Positions 32,649 to 44,106 of a DNA stretch of 64,000 nt are shown piece by piece (positions within the stretch are counted from its first letter, which is position 1; every line of letters starts with the position of its first letter). A model generated the notes under the pieces. The model was given only the letters and a program-made list of their open reading frames with translations, was not told the origin of the DNA and made no database searches. Origin of the DNA: Knoxdaviesia capensis (Eukaryota; Ascomycota; Sordariomycetes; Microascales; Gondwanamycetaceae); contig LNGK01000017.1 in assembly GCA_001510575.1 (NCBI GenBank), forward strand, positions 7,194-71,193, given 5' to 3'. The position numbers and the translations under genes were made by a program.

Positions 32649-34907
32649 ATGGACGCCAAGATCACTCCTGCCCCGCCTCTGAGATCTCAGGGTGTCTCTG
32701 GATCTGATTCCAAAGACACCGGCCGGTCCATTGACTTGCCCCCGTCTCGGAAAGCTCTGGACTATCCGTCCCCTCCCGGCCCAGCTCCCGAGAATCAGCA
32801 GGGTGATGAGGCCCAGTCAAGCTCCTGCGGTGTCCAACCAAAATCTCGAAGAACCTGGCGGAAGACATTCTCTCGCTCGAAATCCACCTCGGCCGATGAT
32901 AGCCAGGATGGAAAGCAGCCTTCATCGGGCCCGCCTTCGCCACTGAAGAAACATGGTGAGTTTCCTGCCAAAGTGTCATGTCGTCAAAATATCCCCGGAA
33001 TCTAATGAACCATTCGTTTCTTCCCTCTAGGTCACACCCAGAAACTTCCCCGCCGGAAAAGCCTCAGCAGCTTGGTCCACGCCATGACCATCCGTCTGAC
33101 CCGAGACTCTGGAAGCGCCGACACCGGTGATTCTCGGGATGATCAAGATGCTCGGGATGATAAAGATGCTCGGGATGACAAAGATGTTCGGGATGCCCTG
33201 ACCTGCCGCTCGTTCCTCTTTGACGGCCCCCCTGCCGACAGTGTTGAACCCGAGTTCCGTGAGGGAGTCGACCAGGCTGTCAAGGCTCTCACTGGAGAGG
33301 GACTGATGTCTTGTTCCAGCTTCCACTCTCTTGTCCGCCCAATGAGTCCATCCCGCCGGTACTGGGGACAGTATAGAACCCTGGATCCCTACCGGGAGTC
33401 CCAAGAGCAAAAGCCTGCCGCCAAGCTTGAAGAGGCTTCCCCTGCTGCTGAGCCCATCACACTTGTGGTGCCACCGTTCGAGTCGGAAACCCAATGCCAA
33501 ACCTTTGTGCTTCCCCAGAGTGAAATTTTCGATGTTGTGCATTCTTGCCCTTCCCGCTTCTCACCCGTGGGCCTCTACGACGCCTATCATCGCGTGTACT
33601 ATCTGCAGCCTCCCATGCGTCCGGGTGACCGAGTTCTTCCCAAAGGTGAAGCTTGCTCTACTAAGGCTCCCCTAGACCATCCCAGCATTGCTGATGGAAT
33701 CCCCGAGACCATCTCTCGCTATCTGAGCGCCCTTCCGCAGGTGTGCACTGTACTTGGTGAGCTTCAGAAACAGACTGGATTCCGGGTCAAGGAGAAGCTG
33801 GCTGCCACTTCTGACAAGCGGGGTGTATCTCCCGCTCGGTCTCAGACCGGCAGTACCGAAGATGGCCAGCGTAACTTTGGGCCACAATGCTTGTCTGATG
33901 TGGTTACCGTGCTGCGTCTGCTTCACACTGTCAACCAACCGGAGATTTCGTCGGCCGGAGCGGGATCGGCCGAAATGCGAGATTCCACCCTTGCAAATCT
34001 CCGCAAAACCCTGGGCGACGCTGCCGTGGTGATCAATCGATTGCTAGTCGATCTCGGTGGTGCCGACTCTCCGGAAAGTGTTCAGCATGTGGCCGGTGCA
34101 GCTGAGGTTGGAGAGAAGCCATCCGACGCAGTCCGTTCTTCCTCTGCTCTGGATGATGTTGAGATGCTGGCCATTCCCCCACCAAGTGAAACTCCCGACG
34201 CCAGCATTCTTGCTGAAGTTCAGATACGTGCGCCGGCATCATCATATGTCCGCCCAGATGAAGCTTCCCATCAGCCGGCTCCGGACGTTATGACCGAGGA
34301 GCACAATTCTCAACCCGAAAAGGACCAGCACAAGGATCTTGCTGCTGAAACCAGCTTCCCCAGAAATCTGAACGACCGCTCTTCGGTTGACTCTTCTGAT
34401 TCTGCAACCTCATCGACAAAGTCAGCTGTGTCGTCAGGGTCAACAAACACCACCTCTACAGCCAACACCTCGGTCTCTTCTGGGACAACCAGAGTGAAGA
34501 AGTGCGAGACGGCGTCCGGAAGCGATGACATTGAGCTTCAGGCAGTTCGGGGCTCAGGATCGGGGAGTTCAGGGTCTGGCCGCCGGCGATTTCCGAGTTC
34601 GGACATGCTCATGGCCCGATCAACACATTCGCCATTCTACGGCAGCTGGAACTACCGCACCAGAAACGTTTTGGCACCACACATGGCGGCCCCTGAGCGG
34701 TCAGTGAAGGGCATGCCCGACCATGGAACAATCTCGGGCGGCACTTGCAGACGGCCGCGTGTTACCGGACTTGGTGTTCAGCCTCCCGGACCAACCTGTG
34801 AGTTGTCTCTGGCAGAGCATGGAGAGGCCGAACAGGGAGAGGGGCCCTTTCGGACCCCTTATGTCTCTCACCCCCAGCCAACATACGCCGCGCCGAGATG
34901 GGCGTGA
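32649..34907 (+). CDS. unrecognised Ser/Thr-rich protein with acidic RDD repeats
   Basis: Two exons (32649-32955, 33031-34907; 75-nt intron GTGAGT...CTCTAG) give 727 residues. I do not recognise a family. Features seen: Pro/Ser-rich start; a basic segment near 67-80 (SRRTWRKTFSRSKS) and another at the exon junction (KLPRRKSLSS) that look like phosphorylation or localisation patches; an acidic tandem repeat RDD-K/Q-D-A at 138-158; a possibly folded middle part with Tyr-rich VGLYDAYHRVYYLQPPM and a helical ETISRYLSALPQVCTVLGELQKQTG; then a long Ser/Thr-rich disordered stretch. No signal peptide or membrane segment. A GTGAGT donor at 34798 and CCCCAG acceptor at 34874-34877 could remove 80 bases and change the last ~35 residues. 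The frame is open over 1.87 kb with sensible codon use, so the gene is probably real. Confidence 0.75.
33133..33195 (+). repeat. 18-nt tandem repeat in the coding sequence
   Basis: Three full units beginning CTCGGGATG at 33133, 33151 and 33169 plus a partial fourth. They encode repeated R-D-D-K-D-A and differ at only a few bases, implying recent expansion. Confidence 0.85.
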
Positions 34908-35686
34908 TGGAGTTAGGATGTTGTTTAGAAGGCGAAGAAAATCTGGTCTGTATACAAGAGACGGAGTGGTTCGGAACAACATGGGTTATGGGATAGAAGG
35001 CGCCATATGGATGGGGCTAGGCTTCCTGGATTGGTACGTGAGCCGGAGTGTTTAACAGCCGGATGGCGGCTAGGTTTGTATTTCTCTTCCTTTTTTTTTT
35101 CTTTTCTTTTCTGTATCCTTCTCATACACTCTCTCAACAACAAAATTGTGTATTTTTATGTTGTGTGGCCTCCTTCTTAGCGATCTTGAAGGGGGGAAGG
35201 ATTTCTTTTCCCTGAGTCTCTTGTATGAATTCGTCTTAGGAGACCGAAGAGCACTCCATGTCGACGCAATTATGAATAGATAGAATTGAATTGAGTTCAA
35301 GGCCCAACAGAGCCAGTGTTCAGCAGGGTTGGTGGCACATTGCACGATGGTTCAGTGAAGGAATTGTTCGGTGGGAAACCGCCGAGAAAGTTCCTCTTGC
35401 TGTCCCAGCGGATGGTCATGCAACCAACCCTAACCCTAGTCATGTCGATACCCTAAGAAATCCCCGCTACGAGGGTTATTTGCCCCTCCAAAAGCTTTTT
35501 TGAGACTGCCCATCCGGCTTCCATTTTTGTCACAACTCTTCGTTTGAACATATAACCACACCGGGCTTCTCTATTTTAAAAGTCCGAATTTCCTTGTTAT
35601 CAAATTTCAATCTGTGGTCTTCAGGGGCTCCCGACTTCCATATACTGGCCCGCTGTTCCAAGTGAACCTCAGTTGACTCACACACC
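34908..35686. other. intergenic region upstream of ncs2
   Basis: No gene seen, though one alternative frame at the end of the previous gene stays open to 35055. Two telomere-repeat-like boxes (CCCTAACCCTAG at 35429-35440 and CCCTAA near 35452) lie about 240-260 bases upstream of the ncs2 start. Confidence 0.5.
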
Positions 35687-36973
35687 ATGGCCGATCCACC
35701 ACCGGCGTCTGCCGCCACGCCGCCCCCGACTACCCGACAGCCCCCGACATCCGCCCCGCTGGACCCAAATCCCCCGGTCCAGACATGCCGCCGCTGCAAG
35801 CAAGCCCCCGCAACGCTCACCCTGCGCAACCAGGCCACGTGCGCAGCGTGTTTCCTGCCCTTCATCAACCTGAAGGCCGTCAAACGGCTGAACACGCTGC
35901 ACCGTGACCTGACGGCGCTGGCGCCCCCGGCGCAGCGGCGCCGCATGCACTATGTGGCGGGGCTGTCGCTGGGCGCGTCGTCGGCGGCGATGCTGGCGAT
36001 GCTGGATGACAACCTGGCGTACCTGGAGAGCAAAGGGAAGGGCGAGATTGCCTACACGGTCGACGTGGTGCATGTTGCCGAGGACGCGCTGGACGGTCCG
36101 GAGTCAAAGGCAGATGCGGCGACCGCGGCGCTTCTCACTGCCTACGCGGCCCGGTTCCCGCGGTTCACGTTCCGCTGTGTGCCGGTGGCCGCAGCGCTGG
36201 GGCTGCCGATCGCGTGGGCGGCCGTGACCAATGCGCCCACCGCGCCCGAGAGCCTGCGGGGCGCGCTCGCGGGCCTGCCCTCCGCTGCGGCGCGCTCCGA
36301 CCTGCTCCGCATCCTCGTGCGGCGGCTGCTCGAGCACGCGCTGCAGCTCCCTGACCAGCCTGTGCCGCGCGACGCGCTGCTGCTGGGGAGCACCACCACG
36401 GCGCTCGCCGAAGCCACGCTCGCAGCGGTGGCGAAAGGCCGCGGCTTCGCGGTGCCCGAACTGACGGGCTCATCGACAGCCGCGCCGACGGTATCGCCCG
36501 GGACCACGACCGCCGGCAGCAGTACTCCGCGCGTGGTGTTCCCGCTGCGCGACGTCCTGCGCAGCGAAGTGGCCGACTACATCGCCGCCACAACGCCGCC
36601 GCTGACCGCGCTCGTGCGCCTCGCGGCGCCGCCCGGCCCGCCGCGCGCGGTGGTCAGCCACCGCGACCTGAGCATCGAGGACGTGATGGCGCGCTACTTC
36701 GCCGAGCTGCACACCGGCACTTCTGCCTCCGGCAGCGGCGGCGCGGGGACGTACCAGGCCGTCGTGGCGAATGTGGTGCGCACGGCCGATCGGCTGGTGC
36801 GCCCCGCGGGGCCCGCGGACGCCGTGTGCGGCGTGTGCGGGATGCCGGTGGACGAGGCGGGGCAGCGCCGCTGGCACGGCGAGATTGGCGGGGCCGGGTG
36901 GGCGGGCGGTGAGAGCGCGGCTGCGGGGGCGGCGAGGTTGTGTTATGGGTGTGAGCGGTCTTTGGGGCGGTGA
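35687..36973 (+). CDS. ncs2: cytoplasmic tRNA 2-thiolation protein Ncs2/Ctu2
   Basis: Intronless, 428 residues, from an ATG in good context (CACCATGG). The N-terminal zinc pair has C34-x2-C37 and C52-x2-C55. The P-loop-like region HYVAGLSLGASS (88-99) is the degenerate ATP-binding loop of the non-catalytic Ctu2 partner. The C-terminus carries a second Cys set (C-G-V-C near 380, C-Y-G-C near 419-422). Ncs2 pairs with Ncs6/Ctu1 to add sulphur to the wobble uridine (mcm5s2U34) of tRNA-Lys, -Glu and -Gln, using sulphur passed from Urm1. The protein is Ala-rich and very GC-rich compared with its neighbours, including a Gly/Ser insert near residue 345. It sits between an unrecognised gene and oac1 with no visible functional link. 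Confidence 0.88.
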   Translation: MADPPPASAATPPPTTRQPPTSAPLDPNPPVQTCRRCKQAPATLTLRNQATCAACFLPFINLKAVKRLNTLHRDLTALAPPAQRRRMHYVAGLSLGASSAAMLAMLDDNLAYLESKGKGEIAYTVDVVHVAEDALDGPESKADAATAALLTAYAARFPRFTFRCVPVAAALGLPIAWAAVTNAPTAPESLRGALAGLPSAAARSDLLRILVRRLLEHALQLPDQPVPRDALLLGSTTTALAEATLAAVAKGRGFAVPELTGSSTAAPTVSPGTTTAGSSTPRVVFPLRDVLRSEVADYIAATTPPLTALVRLAAPPGPPRAVVSHRDLSIEDVMARYFAELHTGTSASGSGGAGTYQAVVANVVRTADRLVRPAGPADAVCGVCGMPVDEAGQRRWHGEIGGAGWAGGESAAAGAARLCYGCERSLGR

Positions 36974-37584
36974 GAACGGACAGGCTACGGCGGTTTCCAA
37001 CGGGTTCACCCTGTTCAGGTGGACAATACATCGACAAGGTGTTTTCTGGGGGGTTTTTTTTTCATTTTGACTTTCTTTCATTCGGAGGAATTAACCCTCT
37101 GCTCATCTTTCACGACTGGATACCCCCCCTTATTTCCCTTTTCAATACCCGCCCGCTCCATGCTCTTGTATCACCAACTCCCAACCATAAAAACGTAGAT
37201 GGCGAATATATACAGATTTTTAGAGTCCATGGTTCAGAAACACAGCAGCAGAAAAAAACACCCGCCCAGCATGAACAAGAAAAAAAGAACACGCAGATAT
37301 ATGAAAAAAAATGACGTGAGCGCTCGGCTGACCTGATTTTTCCAAAACAAAAACATATCCAGAACAGAGATGCAAACCCAGGAAAAATGTATACAAGGAA
37401 AAGGAAATAGGAGGCTGAATCCGACAAATCAGCCAGGAAGATACTGGAGGGAGAAGGCTGATTGAAATATGCATGCACACATCTATATAGAGCGCCATGA
37501 AGTTTAAAATAGAAAAGGGGGGGCAAGACAACAGATTTCTTTTCAGACAGAAAGGGACAAGTCAGAGAGAGAGAGACTCGTTGC
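36974..37584. other. convergent 3' flank between ncs2 and oac1
   Basis: No gene seen. T-rich and A-rich runs on either side match the 3' ends of the two converging genes. Confidence 0.5.
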
Positions 37585-38965
37585 TCACTTCTCCAGGGGC
37601 AGCTCGGTCAGGAAGCGATCTTCCAACTTGCGCATCCACTTGTTGGTCTGCTCGGCGAAGCTGAGGGTTAGGATGGTGTGCGGGAGAATACGGGCCAGGT
37701 GGGGGAGGAAGCCCTTGTAGATGGCGAAGAAGCCCTCGGTGCTGACGGTCTTGGCCAAGCAGTCGAAAACGCCCTTGTAGAGATTTCCGTTCTGGTTATA
37801 CATGCGCGACATGATGGTGTCTAGAGAGAGAGAGAGAGCGATCGAGAGAGGACGGGGTTAGAGAAACGGAGAAAAAAAACACACAAAACTCACGCACTCA
37901 CGGCGGTGGGCGGTGTCTCAGAGAAAGCATGTGGCGGTCCAAACTTACCGGGCGGATGCATGACGCAGCACACAACAAAGCCGCTCGCCGTACTGCTCGC
38001 CAAGTGCAGAGCCGGGCCCTCCTCCATGCCCAGGTGGCGCACCAGCCGGCGCTTCGCGAAGAAGTAGGTCGGCAGCTGCACAGAGCTGCCAAAGCCGGTG
38101 CGGATCATGGCGGCGCCGACGCCGCGGTACAGGCCGGCGAAGCCCTCGGTGGTGGCGATGGTGCGCAGGCCGTCCCACGCGCCGGTGTACTTGTGCTGGG
38201 TGCCGACGGGCAGGAACGGCGAGAAGCTCTGCAGCCGGGTCTTGACGAGGAAGAACGGCGAGCCGGCGGCGGCGCCGATCATGCCCGAGCTGGCGCCGCA
38301 GAACATGTTGACGGCAAGGCTCTGCACGGCGGCGTCGGAGAACACCAGCGTCGACAGGCCCTTGCGCATCGGCTCGTAGAAGCCCAGCCGGCAGCCGTTC
38401 AGCAGCACCTGGTACACATAGGCGGTGCCTAGGCCGCGGTACAGGCCGCGGATGCCCTCGTTTCGTAGGATGACCGACACGCCGTGGATCGGGCCGCGGT
38501 AGTAGTGGGGTTGGTGGCCTTTTGTTTGCAGTTCGCCTTGCAGCTGCATTCTGTGAAGTGAAAGGTACGGGGAAGAAGCTCGTTAGTTATACTGGTGGCC
38601 GGCGGCAGGATCTCGGGGGTTCGGGGGAGAAGAAGCGGGACGGCACGCACCGGATCTTGACGGTTTCGAACGGGTGTGTAGCGGTGACGGCACCACAGGC
38701 GGCGATACCGCCGGCTATGAAGCCACTGAACGGAAAGGACGAGAGCAAGTTAGTACGACGATACACGGCACATGTAATTGGACGAGAATATGTCGGTTTC
38801 CACACGATTTGCGAGAATCTTCGCGACAGAGGAGGCGACACTTGGTACAGCTTCAGCCAAGTTCAAAGCTTCTTCAGCCGCGAACTGCCGAGAACTGGCG
38901 TCCAAGCAAGCAAGCAAAAAAAAAGACCGCCAAGCACACAAGACATACCCTAGAGTGGTCGACAT
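37585..38965 (-). CDS. oac1: mitochondrial oxaloacetate carrier Oac1
   Basis: Four exons on the minus strand (38965-38949, 38725-38651, 38550-37949, 37820-37585) give 309 residues; introns are 223, 100 and 128 nt. The three mitochondrial-carrier repeats are marked by HPFETVKIR, SPFFLVKTR and HPPDTIMSR (the PxD/ExxK/R signatures; the second lacks the acidic residue, as in yeast Oac1). Segments such as NGCRLGFYEP, GSSVQLPTYF and PALHLASSTASG line up with Oac1. Oac1 moves oxaloacetate and sulphate, and also isopropylmalate in yeast, across the inner mitochondrial membrane, linking to leucine synthesis. Exon 1 is only 17 nt, so the start rests on the in-frame ATG, donor GTATGT and the G-G-F-I-A-G-G junction. 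It diverges from swd2. Confidence 0.9.
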
Positions 38966-40444
38966 GACGGGAAAAGTGAGGATGTGAAGAGAGAGGAAAG
39001 CAGATATAAAATAAAATGAAAATTGCAGAGATAGAGAGACCGAAGGGTATTTTACCACTTCACATGCAAGAAGGGTCTCCCACCGACAGGAAGGGGAAAA
39101 TAAAATGAGTTAAAAAAAAAAAAAAAGGGAGTTGCGCGCTTTGAGAGAGATCGAGATAGGCCGCCGTGGGAGCAGGAAAAGAGAGAGAATATACTGTCGG
39201 GTCAAAAAGATCCAAGAGCTCCGCCGTCTGCTACGCTGATGTCTGACAGTCAAGTAATTCAAATGAGAGAGATATAAAGCTGACCCGTCCAGACCCGGTA
39301 TTTCCAACAACCGTGAAGAGAGGAAGAAAGCATGAGAGAAGAAGAGAAAACAGAGCGAGAGAGTATAATAATATGTGTGTCACCAGCAAAGCTCGCCTTA
39401 CCAGGCCGGGGTTTTTTTGGGGGGGAGCCACACACTTCAAGGATTTTTTCGGGGCCAACTCTTCAAAGTGTTCCTATATCGGGGGATGTGGCAAGGATGT
39501 AGAGAGAAGAAAAAAAGGACAAAGGAAGAGAAGCTGTTGTCTGTGAAGAAAAAATCATGAGAAAATTGCACAATTGAAGCTTTCTTGATCCAATGCGCTG
39601 TAACGGCCCACTTATGACCAGCTTTTACTGGGCTATGATTGGCTGGAGGGGTAGCTGCAGCTGGTACCAGCTGGCCGCAGCTGGCGCGCCTCTGCACTCA
39701 AGATCTCGGTCGGACTCACACTTCAGAATCTGAACTCCGGCGTCAAGGAACGAGCATTACATTTGTACATGTATGTGGCGGTGGGACACTGAATCCCCCG
39801 ATGGCAACACTCTTCCTGCTACTGCCTGCTGACTTGAGATTCTGGTCTCTGCCGTCCGGGAGAACAGCTGGTGGTTGTGGCTGTTTGACTGCAGTAAGCA
39901 GTGTGCGGCTTAAACATCTCGTGCCTCTCCCCGGGGTGGAAAGTGGATGTTCTGACAAACCAGTCCGAAATCGAGAGCGCAGACCCTAAGCAAGCTTGAA
40001 CCAGTAGTGTGTCCTTCTCGCCTCTCTCTGCTTCAACTTTGACCCGTGGATACACTCAAAGTCTGAGGAGAATTGGAGATGTTCACAGCTGTGGAGTGCC
40101 TCGATTTCGGAGTCTAGATCGGAGGTCGCTTTTTTTGTGGGGGGAGAAAGCGTACAGCCGTGGACAGCCGCCAGGACCTGGTCGCGTATCAGGACTATTG
40201 GCCCAGATCTTTTTCCTTGGAACTGGGTTTGAAGCTTTGCTCTGGAACCTAACATCACCAACTTCCATGCTCGTCCATATCCTCATGTGTCCCCTCTAGA
40301 CAAAAGCGTGCAGTTTGTTTTGTTTGTATATATCCAAGATAACCTTAACCAATGGCCGATTGAGCCTTTCATATCCTGCCCTCATCTCCTATATCCTCAA
40401 CATCTCCTGCATCTCCTCAAGTCCCATCTCCCACTTCTCTCGCC
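38966..40444. other. divergent promoter region of oac1 and swd2
   Basis: No gene seen. Purine-rich on the plus strand up to about 39560 (C/T-rich leader of oac1), then mixed sequence, and C/T-rich again from 40370 before swd2. Confidence 0.55.
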
Positions 40445-41855
40445 ATGGCCTCTACGCCGATGGACATTGACTCGGCCGAGTCGTCTCTCAACATCACCCG
40501 CTCGATTGCCGCCACCTCCACCACCAGCACATCCCAACTCAGCGAAATAATATCCAGTTTCCGTCCCACCAAGGTGAGAGAGGGAGAGAGAGACACACCC
40601 CGCAACATCATATCTCGGCATCAACTCCTGCTAACCCGCACGTGTTCTACAACACACAGCTCTTCCGGCGCGACGAAATCAAGGCCACCGGCGGGCCGAT
40701 GCCCTACATCCTCTCGCTGGACTTTGACGACCCGGGCGAGCTGCTCATGACCGCCGAGAGCGACGAAACCATCCAGATCTACAACGTGCGCGAGGGCCGC
40801 CACGACAAGAGCCTGCTGAGCCGCAAGTACGGCGTCAAGCTGGCCAAGTTCACCCACATGAGCTCGGGCATCATCTACGCCAGCACCAAGCAGAACGGTA
40901 TGCTGCAGTGGACTCCCCACTCTCCATTCACACAGGTTCCCCCCTTCGGCTAACCCGTCCCCCTTCTCTCTCCCATGTTCCCCTCCCCCGGCCAGATGCC
41001 ATCCGCTACCTCGCCACCCACGACAACTCGTTCATCCGCTACTTCGACGGCCACGAGGGCCGCGTCACCAGCCTGGCTATGCACCCGGGCCACGACACCT
41101 TCATCTCGTGCAGCCTCGACAACACCGTGCGGCTGTGGAGCATGTCGACGCGCCAGTGGGTCGGCCAGCTCTTCCTGACCACGCCGTACCTGGCCGCCTA
41201 CGACCCCAGCGGCCAGGTGTTTGCCGTGGCCTCGCCGTCCAGCGGCAGCGTGCTGCTGTACGACTGCCGCAACTTCGACCGCGCGCCGTTTGCCACGTTT
41301 GACGTGGTCGACGCGGCCCGCGCCGTCGACCGCCACAACCTCGTGCGCGGCTGGACCAAGCTCGAGTTCTCCAACGACGGCAAGTGGCTGCTCCTCGGCA
41401 CCAAGGGCCTCGGCCACTTCCTGATCGACGCCTTCGACGGCTCGCTGCGCGCCTTCCTGCACAAGCCCGCCGGCGGCACCCGCCGTCTCGCCGCCGGCGA
41501 GAGCCTGCCCGGCGGTGGGGGCACCGGCTCGGCAAACGGCACCGGCGGCGCGAACGGGGGCGCGTCGGCCGCCGACGGCCGCGGGAACGGCGGTGCGGGT
41601 GCCGGGGACATCAACGTCGAGAGCAGCGGCGACTGCTGCTTCGCCGTCGACGGCCGCTTCGTGCTGAGCGGGTCGCGGTCGGACGTGCTGGTGTGGGACG
41701 TGCAGCTCGCGTCGCCCGAGGCCCGCGTGCTCGCCCCGACCCATGTGCTGGAGGACAAGCGGTCGGCCGCCGTGATTGCCTTCAACCCGCGCATGAACTT
41801 CTTCGCGACCGCCGACCAGGAGGTGATCTTCTGGGTGCCGGAGGTGCAGGCGTAG
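40445..41855 (+). CDS. swd2: Swd2/WDR82, WD40 subunit of COMPASS and the cleavage/polyadenylation factor
   Basis: Three exons (40445-40573, 40660-40897, 40996-41855), introns 86 and 98 nt, 408 residues. After a disordered Ser/Thr-rich start come WD40 repeats. Typical Swd2 blocks are present: TIQIYNVREG, KYGVKLAKFTH, HDNSFIRYFDGHEGRV, ISCSLDNTVRLW, LLYDCRNFDRAPFATF and VLVWDVQLASPEARVL. Swd2 recruits the H3K4 methyltransferase complex to ubiquitinated chromatin and also acts in 3' end formation, in the nucleus. A Gly/Ala-rich insert of about 50 residues (282-335) interrupts the propeller between blades and is absent from the yeast and animal proteins as I know them; it is probably a surface loop. 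The ATG lies in good context (GCCATGG). Confidence 0.9.
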
Positions 41856-42455
41856 CAGAAGTCCTTTGTAGCTCTTGATTTCCTTCGTTCTTTTTGATTA
41901 AAAGCATGCCCGCCCCCCATAGGTTGGTTTGGAAGCGACGGCGTTTGTGTGGATGGAACTGGCGTTTTCTTTTTAGGCGGCTGGGTTTGGCTATGCGTAA
42001 CGAGACACAGAAAGGTGTATTTCACGACTTAAAAAAATACATAAGGCAATTGATCGTTCTGTGAACATACTTATATTCCTTCACCACATACAGATCTACA
42101 GCATATGGCTGCTCGGCGTGCCGGTCGCTGGCAGCTGCCGCCACCTGCCCACGCAACTGCGCACAACATTCCCCACCACCTAGAAATTCATCACCACCAC
42201 AGGAGTGATATTTTCAACTTCATCCCAGTGCTGCTTCTCATACTGCGCCGCCGCTTGCTTCTATATGCTCCCACGCCCTCATACCCGGCAGCCAAGACTT
42301 CGCACATTCTGTGAACCCAGGCTATCAAATTGTGCTGAGCATTGTTTGCTGCTTGCCCGGTGGTAATCCCGCCAGCCCCTCTGTGGGAGTCTTCCTCCTA
42401 CACATAACGAAGAACCGAATCGACGACCCCGACCGCAGCGAAGGTCCCCGGAAGA
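41856..42455. other. intergenic region between swd2 and the SRP9/21 gene
   Basis: No gene or RNA recognised in these 600 bases. Confidence 0.5.
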
Positions 42456-43105
42456 ATGGGCGGGACATACTACAAGTCCAGCCAGGACTGGCTGGAGCAG
42501 TCGGCACAGCTCCTCCAAGCCGCACCCACAACCGTGAGTCCCCTTTCGCGCGGGCCACTCTCACCCCCTCCCTCCAGGCCTCTTCGTGCATCGTCTTGAC
42601 GGTCGCATGCCCCCCACTTGTCTTCTCGCAACTCTCTCACACGCACACTCGACGTCGACTCTAGGCCCGCATCACAACCAAATACAGCCTCAACCGCTCA
42701 CGCGCCCTCAAATCCGCCGCCAGATCCGCCAAAAAGGCCGCCGCCGCCGCCGCCGCCGCCGCCTCCACACCATCCACATCCACATCCACACCCTCCACGT
42801 CCGCAGCGACACCCGCCCCAACCGCCCCGCGCGCAACCCTCACCCTCAAGACCTACGACCCGGCCTCCGGCGCCACGCTGAAGTACCGCACCGCCAAGGC
42901 CGCCGAGGTGTCGCGCCTGGTCCTCGCGCTCGGCCAGCTCGGCCGCGGCATGGCCGGCCTCAAGCCCGAGCCGGCCGATACCGTCATGGCGGATGACGCG
43001 GAGGGCCCTGCGACTCCTGCCGCCGAAGCCGCGCCGCCGGCTGTGCCTGCTGCTGCCGCTGCCGCTGGTGGTGGCGGTAAGAAGAAGAAGAAGGGCAAGA
43101 AGTGA
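42456..43105 (+). CDS. signal recognition particle subunit SRP9/SRP21
   Basis: Two exons (42456-42533, 42665-43105; 131-nt intron GTGAGT...CTCTAG) give 172 residues. The SRP9-21 fold is split by the intron: helix YKSSQDWLEQSAQLLQAAP, then TTARITTKYSL and, after a ~45-residue Ala/Ser/Thr/Pro insert, the strand LTLKTYDPASGATLKYRT and helix KAAEVSRLVLALGQLGR. The C-terminus is a Gly patch and a Lys run (KKKKKGKK), common in fungal members. It binds SRP RNA in the Alu domain and is inferred to act with SRP14 in the cytosolic targeting particle. It is recognisable only when the exons are joined. It converges on the RNR gene with a 1-kb gap. Confidence 0.82.
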
Positions 43106-44106
43106 GGAGGTTTGCAATCTGGGGAGCAGAGAGAGAAGAAGGGGGGCGAGGGGGAGGGGGGAGGGGAGGGGAGGGGTCGTGTGTGGAACATTATTACCTG
43201 TGGCCGGACGAGGGACATCTGCCAAAGTGCATTGGTGTCCGTCGGCTCCCGTCTCACATCGAACACGCAGTTCCACCACACCCGAAGCGAGGAGGAAAAG
43301 AGAGGCCCAGTGAATCATTTAACATTGTTCTCATACATAATGAAGGAATGAAATATCATAACCCTGTGAAACGGACGAACCATGTGCACGGAGGGATTGA
43401 TTAGCATTCATATACCTTACATACCACACATCACGGAGGACCAAAAAAAAAGGACGAATCCAAAGATGAAAAGATCAAAAAATGCATTACTTCCCGAAAG
43501 GGCCAAAAAGGGGAGCCCAAAAACGGTACCTATGTACTATACATCACAGCACCAACCTCCCAGGAAAAATATAAAAAAACACTACATATAATCCAGCCAA
43601 CCTCCATCCGCCCACCTCCTCCCAGATCCAAACGTTCCGTGGAACACGTTGAAAATAAAACCAAAAAAAAGAACCAAAGCAGGGTCGCCGTGAAGGTTGC
43701 CGTGATCAAGAGATCATGGCACGAACTTCCCAGCGAGCCCCAAAAACACACAAAAACAATTGAAAGACTGCATTGCTTTCCCCGGATTTTGCCCATAAAC
43801 GCCGGTAGCATAAGATAGAGAAAAGAAAAAAAGTGGAGGACATCTTCTGGCACGACGTGATCTGCCATGTATGGAAAGGAGTAGAGAAGAAAGGGGAAGA
43901 AGCAGACGATGAAAAAAAAAATGAAAAAGGAAACAAGACCTCGTAGAGGATTTATGTGGCAGGATCACACTGTTAGAATGCGCCCATTAAGTGGTACATG
44001 CCGAAACGAAATATGAAAACTGGGAATAAAAAAAAAGAAAGCAAAGAGAGGGGTGAGTCGTGAGAGAGAAAGGATGCAACACTAAGAGAGGCCAACGGCG
44101 ATGCGC
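43106..44106. other. convergent 3' flank between the SRP9/21 and RNR genes
   Basis: No gene seen. G-rich run at 43140-43175, then A-rich sequence corresponding to the T-rich 3' flank of the minus-strand RNR gene. Confidence 0.5.
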
